Shown here one piece after another: positions 1-9,173 of a stretch of DNA of 55,717 nucleotides (its first letter is position 1; the number at the start of each line of letters is the position of its first letter). The notes under the pieces were generated by a model. It was not told the DNA's origin, made no database searches, and worked only from the letters and a program-made list of their open reading frames with translations. A program made the translations under genes and the position numbers. Source of the stretch: Chloroflexota bacterium. Its GTDB lineage: Bacteria; Chloroflexota; Anaerolineae; Promineifilales; Promineifilaceae. The DNA is taken from positions 1-55,717 of the forward strand of contig PDQY01000102.1 in the NCBI GenBank assembly GCA_002746795.1, given 5' to 3'.

Positions 1-61
1 GTGTCACTGCACCCAAGATTTTACCCTAATTGAGAGGGTATGCCTCTGTTCTCATGGGTAA

Positions 62-97
62 GTAATAAAAAGGTTCGGTAACGGCCGTTACCGAACC
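62..97 (-). terminator. Intrinsic terminator of the TPR gene, built on the AACGGCCGTT palindrome
   Basis: Positions 72-97 are a perfect 26-nt palindrome centred on AACGGCCGTT. Read on the minus strand it is followed by five U residues (A-run 67-71 on plus). It lies about 130 nt past the stop of the minus-strand TPR gene, so it is a good rho-independent terminator for that gene. Confidence 0.65.
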
Positions 98-120
98 CAG
101 CATATTGTCAACGAAAACGG

Positions 121-219
121 CCGTTTAGGACTAACGATGGCATAAAACACAGAACTACATCGTCAGTTTCAAGGAACGGTAAGGAAACAACTTCGTCGTC
201 TTATTTAATTCCCATTCCT
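121..219 (+). repeat. Dispersed intergenic repeat, family B, copy 1
   Basis: The stretch resembles the reverse complement of 14396-14490. Shared blocks include CATCGTCAGTTTC, GGAACGGTAAG and ACTTCGTCGT followed by TTATTTAA. A third, short match lies at 29497-29525. There is no ORF. It is probably a non-coding repeat of unknown origin. Confidence 0.6.
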
Positions 220-228
220 TAGCCTCAA

Positions 229-2514
229 CTACTTTTTAAGCTGATTGAGTAATTGTTGGTAGCTTAAGGCATTGGGCGGATTGAGCTTCAAAATCTTTTC
301 AATCGTGATGATGGCCGCAGCCTTATTACCGACTTCCAACTGCGTCTCACCCAACTTATCGAGAACAGCGACCGCCTCCTGCTGCCGTCGCTGCTGTATG
401 TATAAACGAACAAGACGATCTGCCAGATTAGGGTCAGACGGCCGTTGTCCAATCATATCTTCAAGGATACCAATGACCTTGATACCTCGCCCCGTGCGCA
501 CCAACTGCATTAAATATTGATCCAACGCCTTGACGGCATTGTTAGGTTGCCCCACTTTGAAATACAAATCAATTAAAGTAATCGCTGCCCACTCATCACT
601 TGGATCCAGCTCGCGCAGTTCGCCAACAGAAGGGATAGCCCGTTTCCATTGCAGACGTTGTATGTCAATATCGGCCAGCGCGCGCAAAATTTTTCGCTTC
701 CAAGCCTGCCCGGGATCATCACTCCTGGGGGCTAATCTCAATGCTTCCTGATAAGTTTCCCGAGCTTTATCAACCTGTGCCAATTGGTAATAAGAATCCC
801 CCAACGCCATGTAATGTTCCAACGCCTGGTTAATCTGGCCGTGGCGTTTGAGCAAATCGATCAACCTCGCACGCACAGAAAAATCAAGAGGGGTCAAAGT
901 CAACACCTTCTCATACGAAAGAATAGCGCCATTGATATCATTGCGTGCTTTATACGTTTCACCAATCATAAAAAACTTAGACGCAGCAACTTCTTGGCGT
1001 CCTTGCTGGGCTAACACTTCGCCTAACTGCACGTGGGCAGGCAAATAATCAGGTGAAAGCTGGATCGCGCGGAAAGTTTCTTCAATGGCAGTGTTATACA
1101 TGGCTCGGCGGGTATATTCCTGACTTAAGTAAAGCGACTCCAGCACCTGTTCTGAACCGGCCGTGAGCACATCCCCTAAAATCATCATGCCCGCATCTGA
1201 AATAGCATCCAGGCGACCCCGAGCTTCTTTTACCTTATCCTCCCAACCTTTTTGGCTGAGAAAATCCACCAGAGAATTGGCAAAGGCAGATGCTTTATCT
1301 TTTTCGCCTTGGGTGATCAGGCTGTCGGAAAGATTTTCATAGAGTTCAATGAGCCGGTCGGCCTGATCATGGCGCACAGTACCCATATCCACAATCTTGA
1401 GCACGTTAATAAAGTTCTCGATTGATTCATTAAGCAAACCGCGCGCGCGGAAAGATTCACCCAAGGCAAAATAGCTGGCTAAACGATACTCTTTATCCTG
1501 GACAGAGATTTCAAATTCGCGGATAGCCGCCTCAAAGCGCAGTTTATCCTGGTAGAGGAGCCCCAAATTGAAGTGAGCAGCAGCACTAGAAAGGCCTGAT
1601 GCAACCGCGTGTTCGTAAGCATCAATGGCTTCGTTAACCATCCCTCGCCGTTGATAATCCAACGCCTGGCTGACAAGCGAGCCTTGTTCAAGAATAGCTG
1701 GCGTTAACGTCAAGTCAGAATCGTCATCACCAAACAGGCCAACAGCCAACTCTTCCATCGCTGTTTGTTTGGCTTCTTCCACCGGGGCCACAGTTTCTAC
1801 AACTTGTGTGTCTGGCTGCCACTTGCTGGCATCTTTCTGCTCTTCAAGGGATACACGCTGCAGCAGACCGCTGCTGCCGCTCCTGCTATCTATCTGCTGC
1901 TCTTGACTATCACTAAATATCGGTTCGCCTTGTTTGACAAGCTCAATCGCAGTGAGAATATCTGGGTTGCGCGGATCAAGCTGCAGGGCTAACTGACACG
2001 CTTGAAGTGCTTTTTCGTTTTCTCCTTGACTTTGCAAGATACGGGCGATAGCTAAATATTCTTGGATGGCATTGCGCACAGCTCCTTGTCGTTGGTAGAC
2101 TGAAGCAAGCCTCTGGTGAGCGCGCAGCAAGTTTGGTTCTAAACGAATGGCAAGATGCCAATTGGTCATAGCTTCTTCCAAATGATTGCGCGTCAGCTCG
2201 ATCTCACCAATGGCCATATACGTTTTGCCCGCTTCGCCCATTTTCCCGAGACGTTCTTGGACGTCAGCCACGTGACGCAGGTAAATAACTTCACCTTTTG
2301 AGTATTTTGCGGCAAGCTTGTAATATTCCAACGCTTTTTCTAAGTTATTGAGTTCAAGATAGGCCATGCCCAAACCGTCATAGGGTGCGGGTTCTGTGAC
2401 TTCCTCCTGAGCGGCAATTTCAAAAGCGTGAATTGCTTCCTGCCAAAGTTGATCCCAACTATATGAATGTCCTCGGTTTAACGCTTCTTCGTAGCGTGCT
2501 CGATTATGTGCCAT
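229..2514 (-). CDS. Large TPR-repeat protein
   Basis: A 761-residue protein made almost wholly of tetratricopeptide repeats, with recurring patterns such as ALEYYKLAAKYSKGEVIYL, AIQEYLAIARILQSQGENEK and AIDAYEHAVASGLSSAAAHF. A non-repeat acidic linker lies around residues 195-265 between two TPR blocks. There is no signal peptide or membrane segment, so it is probably a cytoplasmic scaffold. The start has a GGAG ribosome site about 8 nt upstream. It is monocistronic, with a palindromic terminator downstream and argF upstream in the same direction across a 287-nt gap in which I see no gene. The partner is unknown. The family is certain; the specific role is not. Confidence 0.9.
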   Translation of the reverse strand: MAHNRARYEEALNRGHSYSWDQLWQEAIHAFEIAAQEEVTEPAPYDGLGMAYLELNNLEKALEYYKLAAKYSKGEVIYLRHVADVQERLGKMGEAGKTYMAIGEIELTRNHLEEAMTNWHLAIRLEPNLLRAHQRLASVYQRQGAVRNAIQEYLAIARILQSQGENEKALQACQLALQLDPRNPDILTAIELVKQGEPIFSDSQEQQIDSRSGSSGLLQRVSLEEQKDASKWQPDTQVVETVAPVEEAKQTAMEELAVGLFGDDDSDLTLTPAILEQGSLVSQALDYQRRGMVNEAIDAYEHAVASGLSSAAAHFNLGLLYQDKLRFEAAIREFEISVQDKEYRLASYFALGESFRARGLLNESIENFINVLKIVDMGTVRHDQADRLIELYENLSDSLITQGEKDKASAFANSLVDFLSQKGWEDKVKEARGRLDAISDAGMMILGDVLTAGSEQVLESLYLSQEYTRRAMYNTAIEETFRAIQLSPDYLPAHVQLGEVLAQQGRQEVAASKFFMIGETYKARNDINGAILSYEKVLTLTPLDFSVRARLIDLLKRHGQINQALEHYMALGDSYYQLAQVDKARETYQEALRLAPRSDDPGQAWKRKILRALADIDIQRLQWKRAIPSVGELRELDPSDEWAAITLIDLYFKVGQPNNAVKALDQYLMQLVRTGRGIKVIGILEDMIGQRPSDPNLADRLVRLYIQQRRQQEAVAVLDKLGETQLEVGNKAAAIITIEKILKLNPPNALSYQQLLNQLKK

Positions 2515-2801
2515 TCGCCAATCTCCAAGATTGTAAAACTGTGGAGTAACCGTTCAGACCTGACAAATACAACGTTGTCAGATTGCTAAATTCTGTATCT
2601 GCGGACTGACGATTAAATCAGTTGTAGCCTTGCCTCGTCAGCCTTAAGGAACAACATCATTCACATGTGCCCAAGTGATTTAGTTGCCGTTTCTCAATAA
2701 GGTTTTCACCAGAAGGATTGCTGGCCAAACCCATCTCCCCTAAACCTGTCAGTCTTGAGGGGGTGAACGCTTACATCGTAGGGCAGCCAACCAGTAAAAA
2801 T

Positions 2802-3722
2802 TTACTTGCCTGCCATTAATTCAACCAATAATGCTTTTTGAGCATGCATTCTGTTTTCTGCTTGTTGGAAGAGGATTGAATGTGGACCGTCTGCCACTTC
2901 GTCTGTAATTTCTTCGCCACGGTGAGCAGGCAAACAGTGCATGACAATGCAATCTGGTTTTGCTTTTTCAACTAAGGCTTGATTTACCTGGAATGGGGGG
3001 AAGACGTTGAGGCGGCGCTCAGTTTCCTCTTCTTGCCCCATGCTTGTCCAGACATCGGTGTAAATGACATCAGCCTCGGAAACGGCCGTTAATGGATCCT
3101 CAAAGATTTCAACCGTCCCTCCAGACACAGCCATCGCCCTACCTTCAGCTAAATCCTCTTCAGTGAAAGCATATCCAGGCGGCGAGGCAATGGTCATGTG
3201 CATGCCCAACTTCATTGCAGCAAACATCAAAGAACGAGCCACATTATTGCTATCACCAACATAAGCAACCTTTAACCCTTCAGTTTTACCTTTTACTTCC
3301 AAAATGGTAAAAACATCCGCTAAGCCTTGAGCCGGATGATTATAATCAGAAAGCCCATTAATGATGGGTATCGAGGCATACTCCGCTAAATCTAAAATAT
3401 ACTGATGATCAAAGACGCGAGCCATAACCCCATCTACATACCCCGATAATACCCGAGCAACGTCAGGCACACTTTCCCGTCCCCCCAGCTTAATTTCTGC
3501 AGGAGATAAGTAACAGGCATATCCACCTAGCTGCACCATGCCCATTTCAAACGAAACACGCGTGCGTAAAGATGGTTTCATGAAAACAAGCGCCAGATTT
3601 TTCCCTTTTAAAACCGGCTTGTTCCCACCTTGGCGCAATTCCGCTTTTAGTGACAAGCCTAAATCCAATAAATTTTGTAGTTCGTTGGGGGTTAAATCAG
3701 CAACGCTCAGAAAATGTTTCAC
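2802..3722 (-). CDS. argF: Ornithine carbamoyltransferase
   Basis: Transfers the carbamoyl group from carbamoyl phosphate to ornithine, giving citrulline in arginine synthesis. It has 306 residues, normal for the family. The carbamoyl-phosphate loop reads [11 protein letters not shown] (S-L-R-T-R instead of the usual S-T-R-T-R), followed by NHPAQ (usually HPCQ), DVWTSMGQE and the ornithine-site motif [15 protein letters not shown] is also seen in some acetyl/succinyl-ornithine transferases, so substrate preference is not fully settled, although HCLP favours ornithine. The start is GTG at 3720-3722, supported by AAGGAG nine nt upstream. No other arginine gene is nearby. Confidence 0.92.
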   Translation of the reverse strand: MKHFLSVADLTPNELQNLLDLGLSLKAELRQGGNKPVLKGKNLALVFMKPSLRTRVSFEMGMVQLGGYACYLSPAEIKLGGRESVPDVARVLSGYVDGVMARVFDHQYILDLAEYASIPIINGLSDYNHPAQGLADVFTILEVKGKTEGLKVAYVGDSNNVARSLMFAAMKLGMHMTIASPPGYAFTEEDLAEGRAMAVSGGTVEIFEDPLTAVSEADVIYTDVWTSMGQEEETERRLNVFPPFQVNQALVEKAKPDCIVMHCLPAHRGEEITDEVADGPHSILFQQAENRMHAQKALLVELMAGK

Positions 3723-3731
3723 GTTTCAGAT

Positions 3732-3776
3732 CTCCTTACGATAAATAGTATAATGAGGGAATATCCTTCTTGACAA
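3732..3776 (-). promoter_or_regulatory. argF promoter and ribosome-binding site
   Basis: On the minus strand TTGTCA (3771-3776) and TATACT (3747-3752) are separated by 18 nt. AAGGAG (3732-3737) lies nine nt before the GTG start, which fixes that start codon. Confidence 0.6.
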
Positions 3777-3846
3777 CCTGAAAAAGTATACCACAGGCAA
3801 AAGGCATAAGGAAACCTTTTTACTCGATAAAATGAATAAACATAAC

Positions 3847-3874
3847 TTGACGAGGTTTTCTGTTATGGTAAACT
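3847..3874 (+). promoter_or_regulatory. Promoter of the two-TM protein gene at 3944
   Basis: TTGACG at 3847-3852 and TAAACT at 3869-3874 are separated by 16 nt. It is divergent from the argF promoter and about 70 nt upstream of the start codon. Confidence 0.5.
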
Positions 3875-3943
3875 ACAAATCGTAGAGGGGATGTCACTGT
3901 AAAGTCGTCTCATTCCATGGGCTATCTATAAGGTAGGTGACAT

Positions 3944-5029
3944 ATGGATTTTGTACGCAAGAATCCAGGACTTATGTTGTTAATAGTTTTTGTGCTTGGC
4001 CTGGTGATAGGCCTAGTAGTGCTTGGCTGGGGATTGTTTCCCCTAGAATTTACAGACACCAATCCAGATTATTTATCTCAAACATACAAAGATAACTATG
4101 CGCGTGCTGTTGCCGATGCTTACTCATTCGACCACAACACACAAAAAGTGCAGCAGGCATTTACTGGCTGGGCTGGTGTAGAGGCATTTTGTGATTTAGC
4201 TACCCGCACCACAGACCCTGCTGAAGCGCAACGCCTAAACGCTGCTGTTGCGGTTGTAAACAATGTGGGTTGTGATCTGAGTGCAGTAGCACCAACAGAT
4301 GGTCAGCCTGAAACCACAGCTGCTGATGAAGAAGGCGGAAGCAGCGTCTTTAAAATTTTCTTAGGAATCCTGCTAGTCGTTTTGGTTTTGGCAATTTTCT
4401 ACCTTTATAACCGCCGCAAAGAGATAATGGCTAGTCATAGTGCTTCTGGAAGTAGTATGCCAGATATGGCTCCCATTGCGAGTGAAGAGGATGCGGCCAA
4501 AACAACGCCCATTGCCAGTGTAGATACAACCTACGTTTACGGCGATGACCGGTTTGAATATTCATTCCCAATCGAAAACGAACATCAAGAATTTCTTGGC
4601 GATTGTGGTATTGCTATTGCTGAATCGCTTGGTTCAGATTCTCCCAAGAATGTAGCAGCATTTGAATTGTGGTTGTTTGATAAAAACGACATTCGTACCT
4701 GCACCAAGGTTTTGATGAGCGAGCACGCTATCTATGATGAAGGAGTAAAGGTAAAATTAGCGACAAAAGGCACGAACCAATTGTTGGCTCGTGAAGGGGA
4801 AACTCTGGTGCTGGAGACAATTTCGTTGATTTTGAATGCGGTTGTTACTGAAATTGAGTATGGCACAGATGCCGGGCTGCCACCTGAAAGCTATTTCCAA
4901 CGCTTCTCAGTAAAATTCCATGTTTGGCAAAAAGAAGGGGAATACGAACCAGATATTGAAGGGCGTGTTGAAGAACTTCAGAAAGGCCACGCAGCCGACG
5001 AGCCAATGGACGACACCCTAGATTTTTAG
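3944..5029 (+). CDS. Unrecognised two-TM membrane protein
   Basis: 361 residues, family not recognised. A hydrophobic segment at residues 10-33 is followed by about 100 extracytoplasmic residues with two Cys in a helical region. A second membrane segment lies around residues 134-153 and ends in a positively charged YNRRKE, so the remaining 200 residues are probably cytoplasmic. The cytoplasmic part starts with a low-complexity linker and then a beta-rich domain containing DDRFEYSFPIENEHQEFLGDCG, where a folded unit seems to begin. It stands alone, with its own promoter and a strong terminator. A membrane-anchored adaptor is possible but is inference only. Confidence 0.75.
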   Translation: MDFVRKNPGLMLLIVFVLGLVIGLVVLGWGLFPLEFTDTNPDYLSQTYKDNYARAVADAYSFDHNTQKVQQAFTGWAGVEAFCDLATRTTDPAEAQRLNAAVAVVNNVGCDLSAVAPTDGQPETTAADEEGGSSVFKIFLGILLVVLVLAIFYLYNRRKEIMASHSASGSSMPDMAPIASEEDAAKTTPIASVDTTYVYGDDRFEYSFPIENEHQEFLGDCGIAIAESLGSDSPKNVAAFELWLFDKNDIRTCTKVLMSEHAIYDEGVKVKLATKGTNQLLAREGETLVLETISLILNAVVTEIEYGTDAGLPPESYFQRFSVKFHVWQKEGEYEPDIEGRVEELQKGHAADEPMDDTLDF

Positions 5030-5052
5030 TCACAACTATTTGTAAAAGCGTC

Positions 5053-5091
5053 AAAGCCCGCTTGGTCAGATGACTAAGCGGGCTTTTTTTT
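5053..5091 (+). terminator. Strong intrinsic terminator
   Basis: AAAGCCCGCTT (5053-5063) pairs with AAGCGGGCTTT (5076-5086), with an additional GTCA/TGAC inner stem and a run of T residues to 5091. It serves the gene ending at 5029, and its U-tract touches the 3' end of the convergent dgt gene. Confidence 0.9.
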
Positions 5092-6244
5092 ATGCACGTT
5101 CGTAAGGAGCAAAAATCTTCTGCCATTCATCAAGGGCAAACCGATCCGTCATCCCTGCTATGTAATCGGTGATAACCCGAGGCAGGGGCACCTCATCCAA
5201 TTTTGCTTGCACAGAGAAAGGAAGCATGCGTGGATCGTTGAGATAAACGTTAAACATCTCAGATATAAATCGTTCAGCTTTGAACTGCATACGTTCCAGC
5301 CGATAATGGCGATACATGCGCTGATACAAAAAACTTTTTAGCTGTTGGATTTTATCCCCAAACTCGGCAGTATACCCGACAATGTTTTCTGGGTGTGTTT
5401 GAATTTTTTCGGGAGTATCTAGTTGGTAACTGTCCAGATTTTTGGCTGTGAAAGCAAGTACGCTACCCATAGATCGGCCTATCAATTCACGAATGATTTC
5501 ATGCCGACAGGTATGGGTTAAAGGAGTGTTCTTTTGCCAACTGACACTCTTTGTGATGTCGTTCCAGATGGTTAAATCAGCCAGGTCTTGTGGTGTAAAT
5601 AACCCTGCTCTTAAACCATCATCTAAATCATGGGCATTATAGGCAATTTCGTCTGCTAAGTTGGATATTTGCGCTTCTAAAGAGGCTCGTTTTTCCGGCT
5701 CATAACCAGTGGCATCGCTTTTGTCATACGCAGTTTCGTGTTTGATCATCCCTGACCGCGTTTCGTATGTGAGATTGAGACCCTTAAATTTTGGGTAACG
5801 TTGTTCCAACTCTGTCACTATCCGATAGCTTTGGGTATTATGGTTAAATCCCCCATGCTCAGACATGAGATCATTGAGGATGTGTTCACCAGCGTGGCCA
5901 AATGGAGCATGCCCTAGATCGTGGGCAAGGCAAATGGCTTCAGTCAGGTCTTGGTTGCAGCCCAAACCACGGGCTAATGAGCGCCCCAGTTGGGCAACTT
6001 CAAGGGTGTGGGTGAGACGAGTGCGATAATGATCCCCCTCATAAAAAACAAAGACTTGCGTTTTGTACTCTAAGCGCCGAAAGGCAGTGGTGTGAATAAT
6101 GCGATCCCGATCCCGCTCAAAAGAGGTGCGACTGGGTGATTCTTTTTCTGCATGAATACGTCCTTTTGATTCGCGGCTTTTTAGGGCATATGGAGCCAGG
6201 CTGGTCTGCTCAAGCTCTTCTCTATCTGTTCTCTGGAATAACAT
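5090..6244 (-). CDS. dgt: dGTP triphosphohydrolase-like HD protein
   Basis: Hydrolyses dNTPs to nucleosides and triphosphate, helping set dNTP pools. It has 384 residues, matching the short Dgt-like family. The HD-domain metal ligands are visible as RTRLTHTLEVAQ and the paired HDLGHAPFGHAGE. The family N-terminal motif SFERDRDRIIHTTAFRRLEY is present, and a second histidine region contains NLADEIAYNAHDLDDG. The ribosome site AGGAGC precedes the ATG. It ends inside the U-tract of the convergent terminator. Substrate range (dGTP only or all dNTPs) cannot be read from sequence. Confidence 0.93.
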   Translation of the reverse strand: MLFQRTDREELEQTSLAPYALKSRESKGRIHAEKESPSRTSFERDRDRIIHTTAFRRLEYKTQVFVFYEGDHYRTRLTHTLEVAQLGRSLARGLGCNQDLTEAICLAHDLGHAPFGHAGEHILNDLMSEHGGFNHNTQSYRIVTELEQRYPKFKGLNLTYETRSGMIKHETAYDKSDATGYEPEKRASLEAQISNLADEIAYNAHDLDDGLRAGLFTPQDLADLTIWNDITKSVSWQKNTPLTHTCRHEIIRELIGRSMGSVLAFTAKNLDSYQLDTPEKIQTHPENIVGYTAEFGDKIQQLKSFLYQRMYRHYRLERMQFKAERFISEMFNVYLNDPRMLPFSVQAKLDEVPLPRVITDYIAGMTDRFALDEWQKIFAPYERA

Positions 6245-6396
6245 GGTTTGCTCCTAACTTAAGGGTGAGCGCAAAGTCTGTTCATGACTTTATCACAAAC
6301 TCTGTGTCCCCCTGACTAAATGCTTGCTATTATCTTATGACAAGTGTAACATAAATTCATGATGGCCGTTATCTGTTAAACAAATAGGGAAAAACT

Positions 6397-7035
6397 ATGG
6401 AACCGCCAGAAATAAAGCCGTATTTGGCAATTGCAACTATCATTTTGGGAATTTTGATGGCGCTTGGTGTGCTTTTTACAGTAATGTATTTGCAGCATCG
6501 TCCACCAGACACCTCCTATACAGTAAATATTGAGGGACAAGAAATTGTGGTCAAGCCAGACCCTGCTAAAGAGGTTGTTATTATGCCATCAGGAGGCGAA
6601 AACAATGAGACAGTTATTGTGGAACCCACTGCGCAGCAAATTGTGTCCACAGATACGCCTGCGCCACCGCCACCACCAACCAGCACACCTGTGCCGCCAA
6701 CGGCCGTTTCTCAGGCAAATATGTACACCTTCGTCAACCACACCGTCGCGGGCCATGATACCCTCTACAGTTTGGCACGGCAGCACAACACCACAATTCC
6801 ACTAATGGCACGATTTGGCATTTCTTCCACAGAATTAGTTGTGGGTAATGTGCTGGCGATTCCTGTGGGAAACCCGGCGTATTGTCCGGGGTACCGCCCC
6901 TATGTGGTGATGAGAGGAGATACACCTTTCGGCGTCAGCCGGGATGCTGGGCTTTCCCTGGAAGACTTTGCACATCTCAATCATTTAGATGCAAACTATT
7001 CAATCTATGAAACCCAAGTGGTCTGCATTCCCTAA
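6397..7035 (+). CDS. Membrane-anchored LysM-type protein
   Basis: 212 residues. One N-terminal membrane segment (residues about 9-31) has no cleavable signal, followed by a beta-rich stretch, a Pro/Thr-rich stalk (PAPPPPPTSTPVPP) and two LysM-like modules: HTVAGHDTLYSLARQHNTTI with its partner VVGNVLAIPVG, and YVVMRGDTPFGVSRDAGLSL at the C-terminus. LysM modules usually bind peptidoglycan or other GlcNAc polymers, so it is probably displayed outside the cell membrane. Two more proteins with this design lie at 41864-42403 and 49915-50796. Confidence 0.8.
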   Translation: MEPPEIKPYLAIATIILGILMALGVLFTVMYLQHRPPDTSYTVNIEGQEIVVKPDPAKEVVIMPSGGENNETVIVEPTAQQIVSTDTPAPPPPPTSTPVPPTAVSQANMYTFVNHTVAGHDTLYSLARQHNTTIPLMARFGISSTELVVGNVLAIPVGNPAYCPGYRPYVVMRGDTPFGVSRDAGLSLEDFAHLNHLDANYSIYETQVVCIP

Positions 7036-7084
7036 GGTAATCCTTTATCGTTAGGGCGAGGACACTAAAATTGGAGGTTTAACA

Positions 7085-7474
7085 TTGCAATACATGGCAA
7101 TTGGCGTAGGGGGGGCTATCGGTGCCATCCTACGCTTCGTTATTTCTGGTATCACTTATAATGTGTTAGGGCAAAACTTCCCCTGGGGAACATTTGTTGT
7201 TAACATGGTTGGCTGCTTTTTAATTGGACTACTCGCACAACTGTTTGAAGAGAGCGCAATTTCACCCAATTTGCGTGTGCTTATCTTAGTGGGTGGATTA
7301 GGCGCATTTACCACATTTTCCACCTACGCCTTAGAGAATGTAAATCTTCTCCGCAATGGTGAGTGGGGAGCTGCTCTCATAGATGTGGTGCTTAGTACAG
7401 TGCTAGGTCTCATCTTTGTTATCCTGGGCATGACACTGGCAAATTACTTGTCTGCCGTTGTCCGTGGTGGATAA
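7085..7474 (+). CDS. crcB: Fluoride channel CrcB/Fluc
   Basis: A 129-residue four-helix membrane protein. It shows the family signature: GGAIGAILRF near the start, WGTFVVNMVGCFLIG in helix 2 (the Asn lines the pore) and GGLGAFTTFSTYALE in helix 3 (the Phe box). Fluc works as a dual-topology dimer that lets fluoride leave the cell. The TTG start at 7085 is preferred because GGAGG (7073-7077) is spaced 7 nt from it, whereas the next ATG (7094) would be 16 nt away. It is followed 13 nt later by a DUF190 gene, a common pairing. No fluoride riboswitch was seen in the 49-nt leader. Confidence 0.93.
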   Translation: MQYMAIGVGGAIGAILRFVISGITYNVLGQNFPWGTFVVNMVGCFLIGLLAQLFEESAISPNLRVLILVGGLGAFTTFSTYALENVNLLRNGEWGAALIDVVLSTVLGLIFVILGMTLANYLSAVVRGG

Positions 7475-7487
7475 AGGAGGTTGATGT

Positions 7488-7829
7488 ATGAAACTGCACG
7501 AACAAGGGCAGTTATTGAGAATTTTCGTTGGTGAATCAGACAAATACCAAGGCAAACCACTCTATCAGGCGATTGTACGCAAAGCCAAAGAATTAGAGTT
7601 AGCAGGCGCCACAGTAACCCGGGGCATCTCTGGTTTTGGCCCGCGCAGCAAAATGCATACGACCAAGTTTTTGCGCTTATCAGTTGATGCGCCATTGATA
7701 ATTGAGATTGTAGACAGCGAAGAATATATTCAAAAGATTCTACCATTTTTGGATGAAGCCGTGACCGATGGGCTGATTACTTTAGAGAAAGTGCAAGTCA
7801 TAAAATATAAATCCCGCCAGTCATCCTAG
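7488..7829 (+). CDS. DUF190 PII-like protein, crcB partner
   Basis: 113 residues of the DUF190 family, which has a ferredoxin-like PII fold. It shows LRIFVGESDKYQGKPLYQAI, then AGATVTRGISGFGP and the final strand GLITLEKVQVIKY. AGGAGG precedes the ATG by 6-7 nt, and the gene lies directly after crcB, so the two are almost certainly co-transcribed. PII-like proteins bind nucleotides or small anions and often gate transporters. A regulatory role on the channel is inference from this conserved neighbourhood. Confidence 0.88.
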   Translation: MKLHEQGQLLRIFVGESDKYQGKPLYQAIVRKAKELELAGATVTRGISGFGPRSKMHTTKFLRLSVDAPLIIEIVDSEEYIQKILPFLDEAVTDGLITLEKVQVIKYKSRQSS

Positions 7830-7974
7830 ACACCGTCATCCTGTTCTCGGGCAGCTCAAGCCACTTTCACAAAAAAAACACGATACGATGAAGCAGCTGC
7901 CGCTGGTCAGCAGCTATCCAACAAACTGCATATCCACATTTGCCCAAACAAGCTAATAGAGGTAAAAATCCGCC

Positions 7975-9039
7975 ATGTTAATCATAGATGCGCACCTAGA
8001 TCTTGCCTACAACGCCCTTAACTACGGCCGTTCTCTCACAAAACCTGCCGCAGAGATTCGCAAGACAGAAGCACCGGACAACTATCGCGGCACCATTTCC
8101 GCCACATTCCCCGAGATGCAAAAAGGGGGCGTTGGACTGGTTTTTGGCACCCTGTTTGTCGTGCCAGCCCATGCCAATCTTGCCGTCATGGGCAACAAAG
8201 TAACCTACCACAACGCCGAGCAAGCCCACAGTTTAGCCATGAAACAGCTCGATTACTATCATCGCCTCACCGATGAAGTTGACGAACTGAAGCTGGTCAC
8301 AGATAGCAGCAGCCTGGAAGCCATTGTGCAAAGCCACAATAACGGCGATGAACCATCCCCCGTCGGTATTGTGCCGCTCATGGAAGGGGCAGACCCCATT
8401 CGCGCACCGGAAGAAGCAAAAGATTGGTATGAGCGTGGGCTGCGGCTCATTGGCCCCGCCTGGGATGACACCCGTTACACCACAGGTGCCTGGTCTAACA
8501 GCCAGGAAGGCCTGACACAAGATGGCTATCATCTCTTGGAAATCATGGCGGATCTGGGTTTCATCCTTGATCTGACACACATGAGCGAAAAAGCCACCAT
8601 CGAATCCCTGGAACGCTACGAAGGCATCATTGTGGCAACCCACACCAACTGCCGCAAACTGATACCTGGCCAACGCCAGTTCAGCGATACGCAAATTCGG
8701 CTGCTCGGCGAACGAGATGGCGTCATGGGGACAGTGCTCTACAACAGTTTCTTGCGCAAAGGTTGGAAAAATTCTCGCAAAAAATCAGATGTGACGCTGA
8801 ACCATGTCGTTGCCAACATCGACCACGTCTGCCAAATCTTGGGCAACGCCCAGCATGTAGGCATTGGCTCAGACCTGGATGGCGGCTTCGGCGCTGAGGC
8901 TATTCCTGCTGAACTCGATACTATCGCCGACTTGCCTAAAATCGCGGCCAAACTCCAAGAACGTGGCTACAAGCCAGAAGATATTGTCAAGATCATGGGG
9001 GGCAACTGGTTGAGGATACTGCGGCAGGCGTTTTCTTAA
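7975..9039 (+). CDS. Membrane dipeptidase-like peptidase, family M19
   Basis: 354 residues of the amidohydrolase-fold renal dipeptidase family, zinc enzymes that cleave dipeptides including some with D-residues. Metal-site motifs run in order: IDAHLDLAYN (HxD), the bridging Glu in VPLMEGADPI, LDLTHMSEKA, VATHTNCRKL and GIGSDLDGGFG. It has no signal peptide, so it is cytoplasmic. It is monocistronic and follows the crcB pair by 145 nt. It could recycle cell-wall or dietary dipeptides; the substrate is unknown. Confidence 0.9.
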   Translation: MLIIDAHLDLAYNALNYGRSLTKPAAEIRKTEAPDNYRGTISATFPEMQKGGVGLVFGTLFVVPAHANLAVMGNKVTYHNAEQAHSLAMKQLDYYHRLTDEVDELKLVTDSSSLEAIVQSHNNGDEPSPVGIVPLMEGADPIRAPEEAKDWYERGLRLIGPAWDDTRYTTGAWSNSQEGLTQDGYHLLEIMADLGFILDLTHMSEKATIESLERYEGIIVATHTNCRKLIPGQRQFSDTQIRLLGERDGVMGTVLYNSFLRKGWKNSRKKSDVTLNHVVANIDHVCQILGNAQHVGIGSDLDGGFGAEAIPAELDTIADLPKIAAKLQERGYKPEDIVKIMGGNWLRILRQAFS

Positions 9040-9092
9040 CGAAAGTCGCCAGATGAAAGACAAATGACCCCAGTTCAGTCATTCATCGGTTA

Positions 9093-9173
9093 GTGCGCAT
9101 CCATAAATAAGTTACAGAATTGATGGATGCTTTACCCAGGAAAAACAGGAACTAATTGTTAGACAGTCACTTA
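9093..9173 (+). repeat. Dispersed two-hairpin repeat, family A, copy 1
   Basis: Begins TGCGCATCCATAAATAAG and ends TTAGACAGTCACTTA. It lacks the middle CATCAAGTGACC of other copies. It overlaps the dnaE stop codon at its 3' end. Other copies lie at 21434, 31338, 48308 (inverted), 49354 and 49868. Confidence 0.75.

Noticed and set aside
7036..7084. Possible fluoride riboswitch before crcB
   Set aside because: The 49-nt leader is too short and lacks the GGNGAUGGNGNUC core and pseudoknot arms; only GGCGAGG is vaguely similar.
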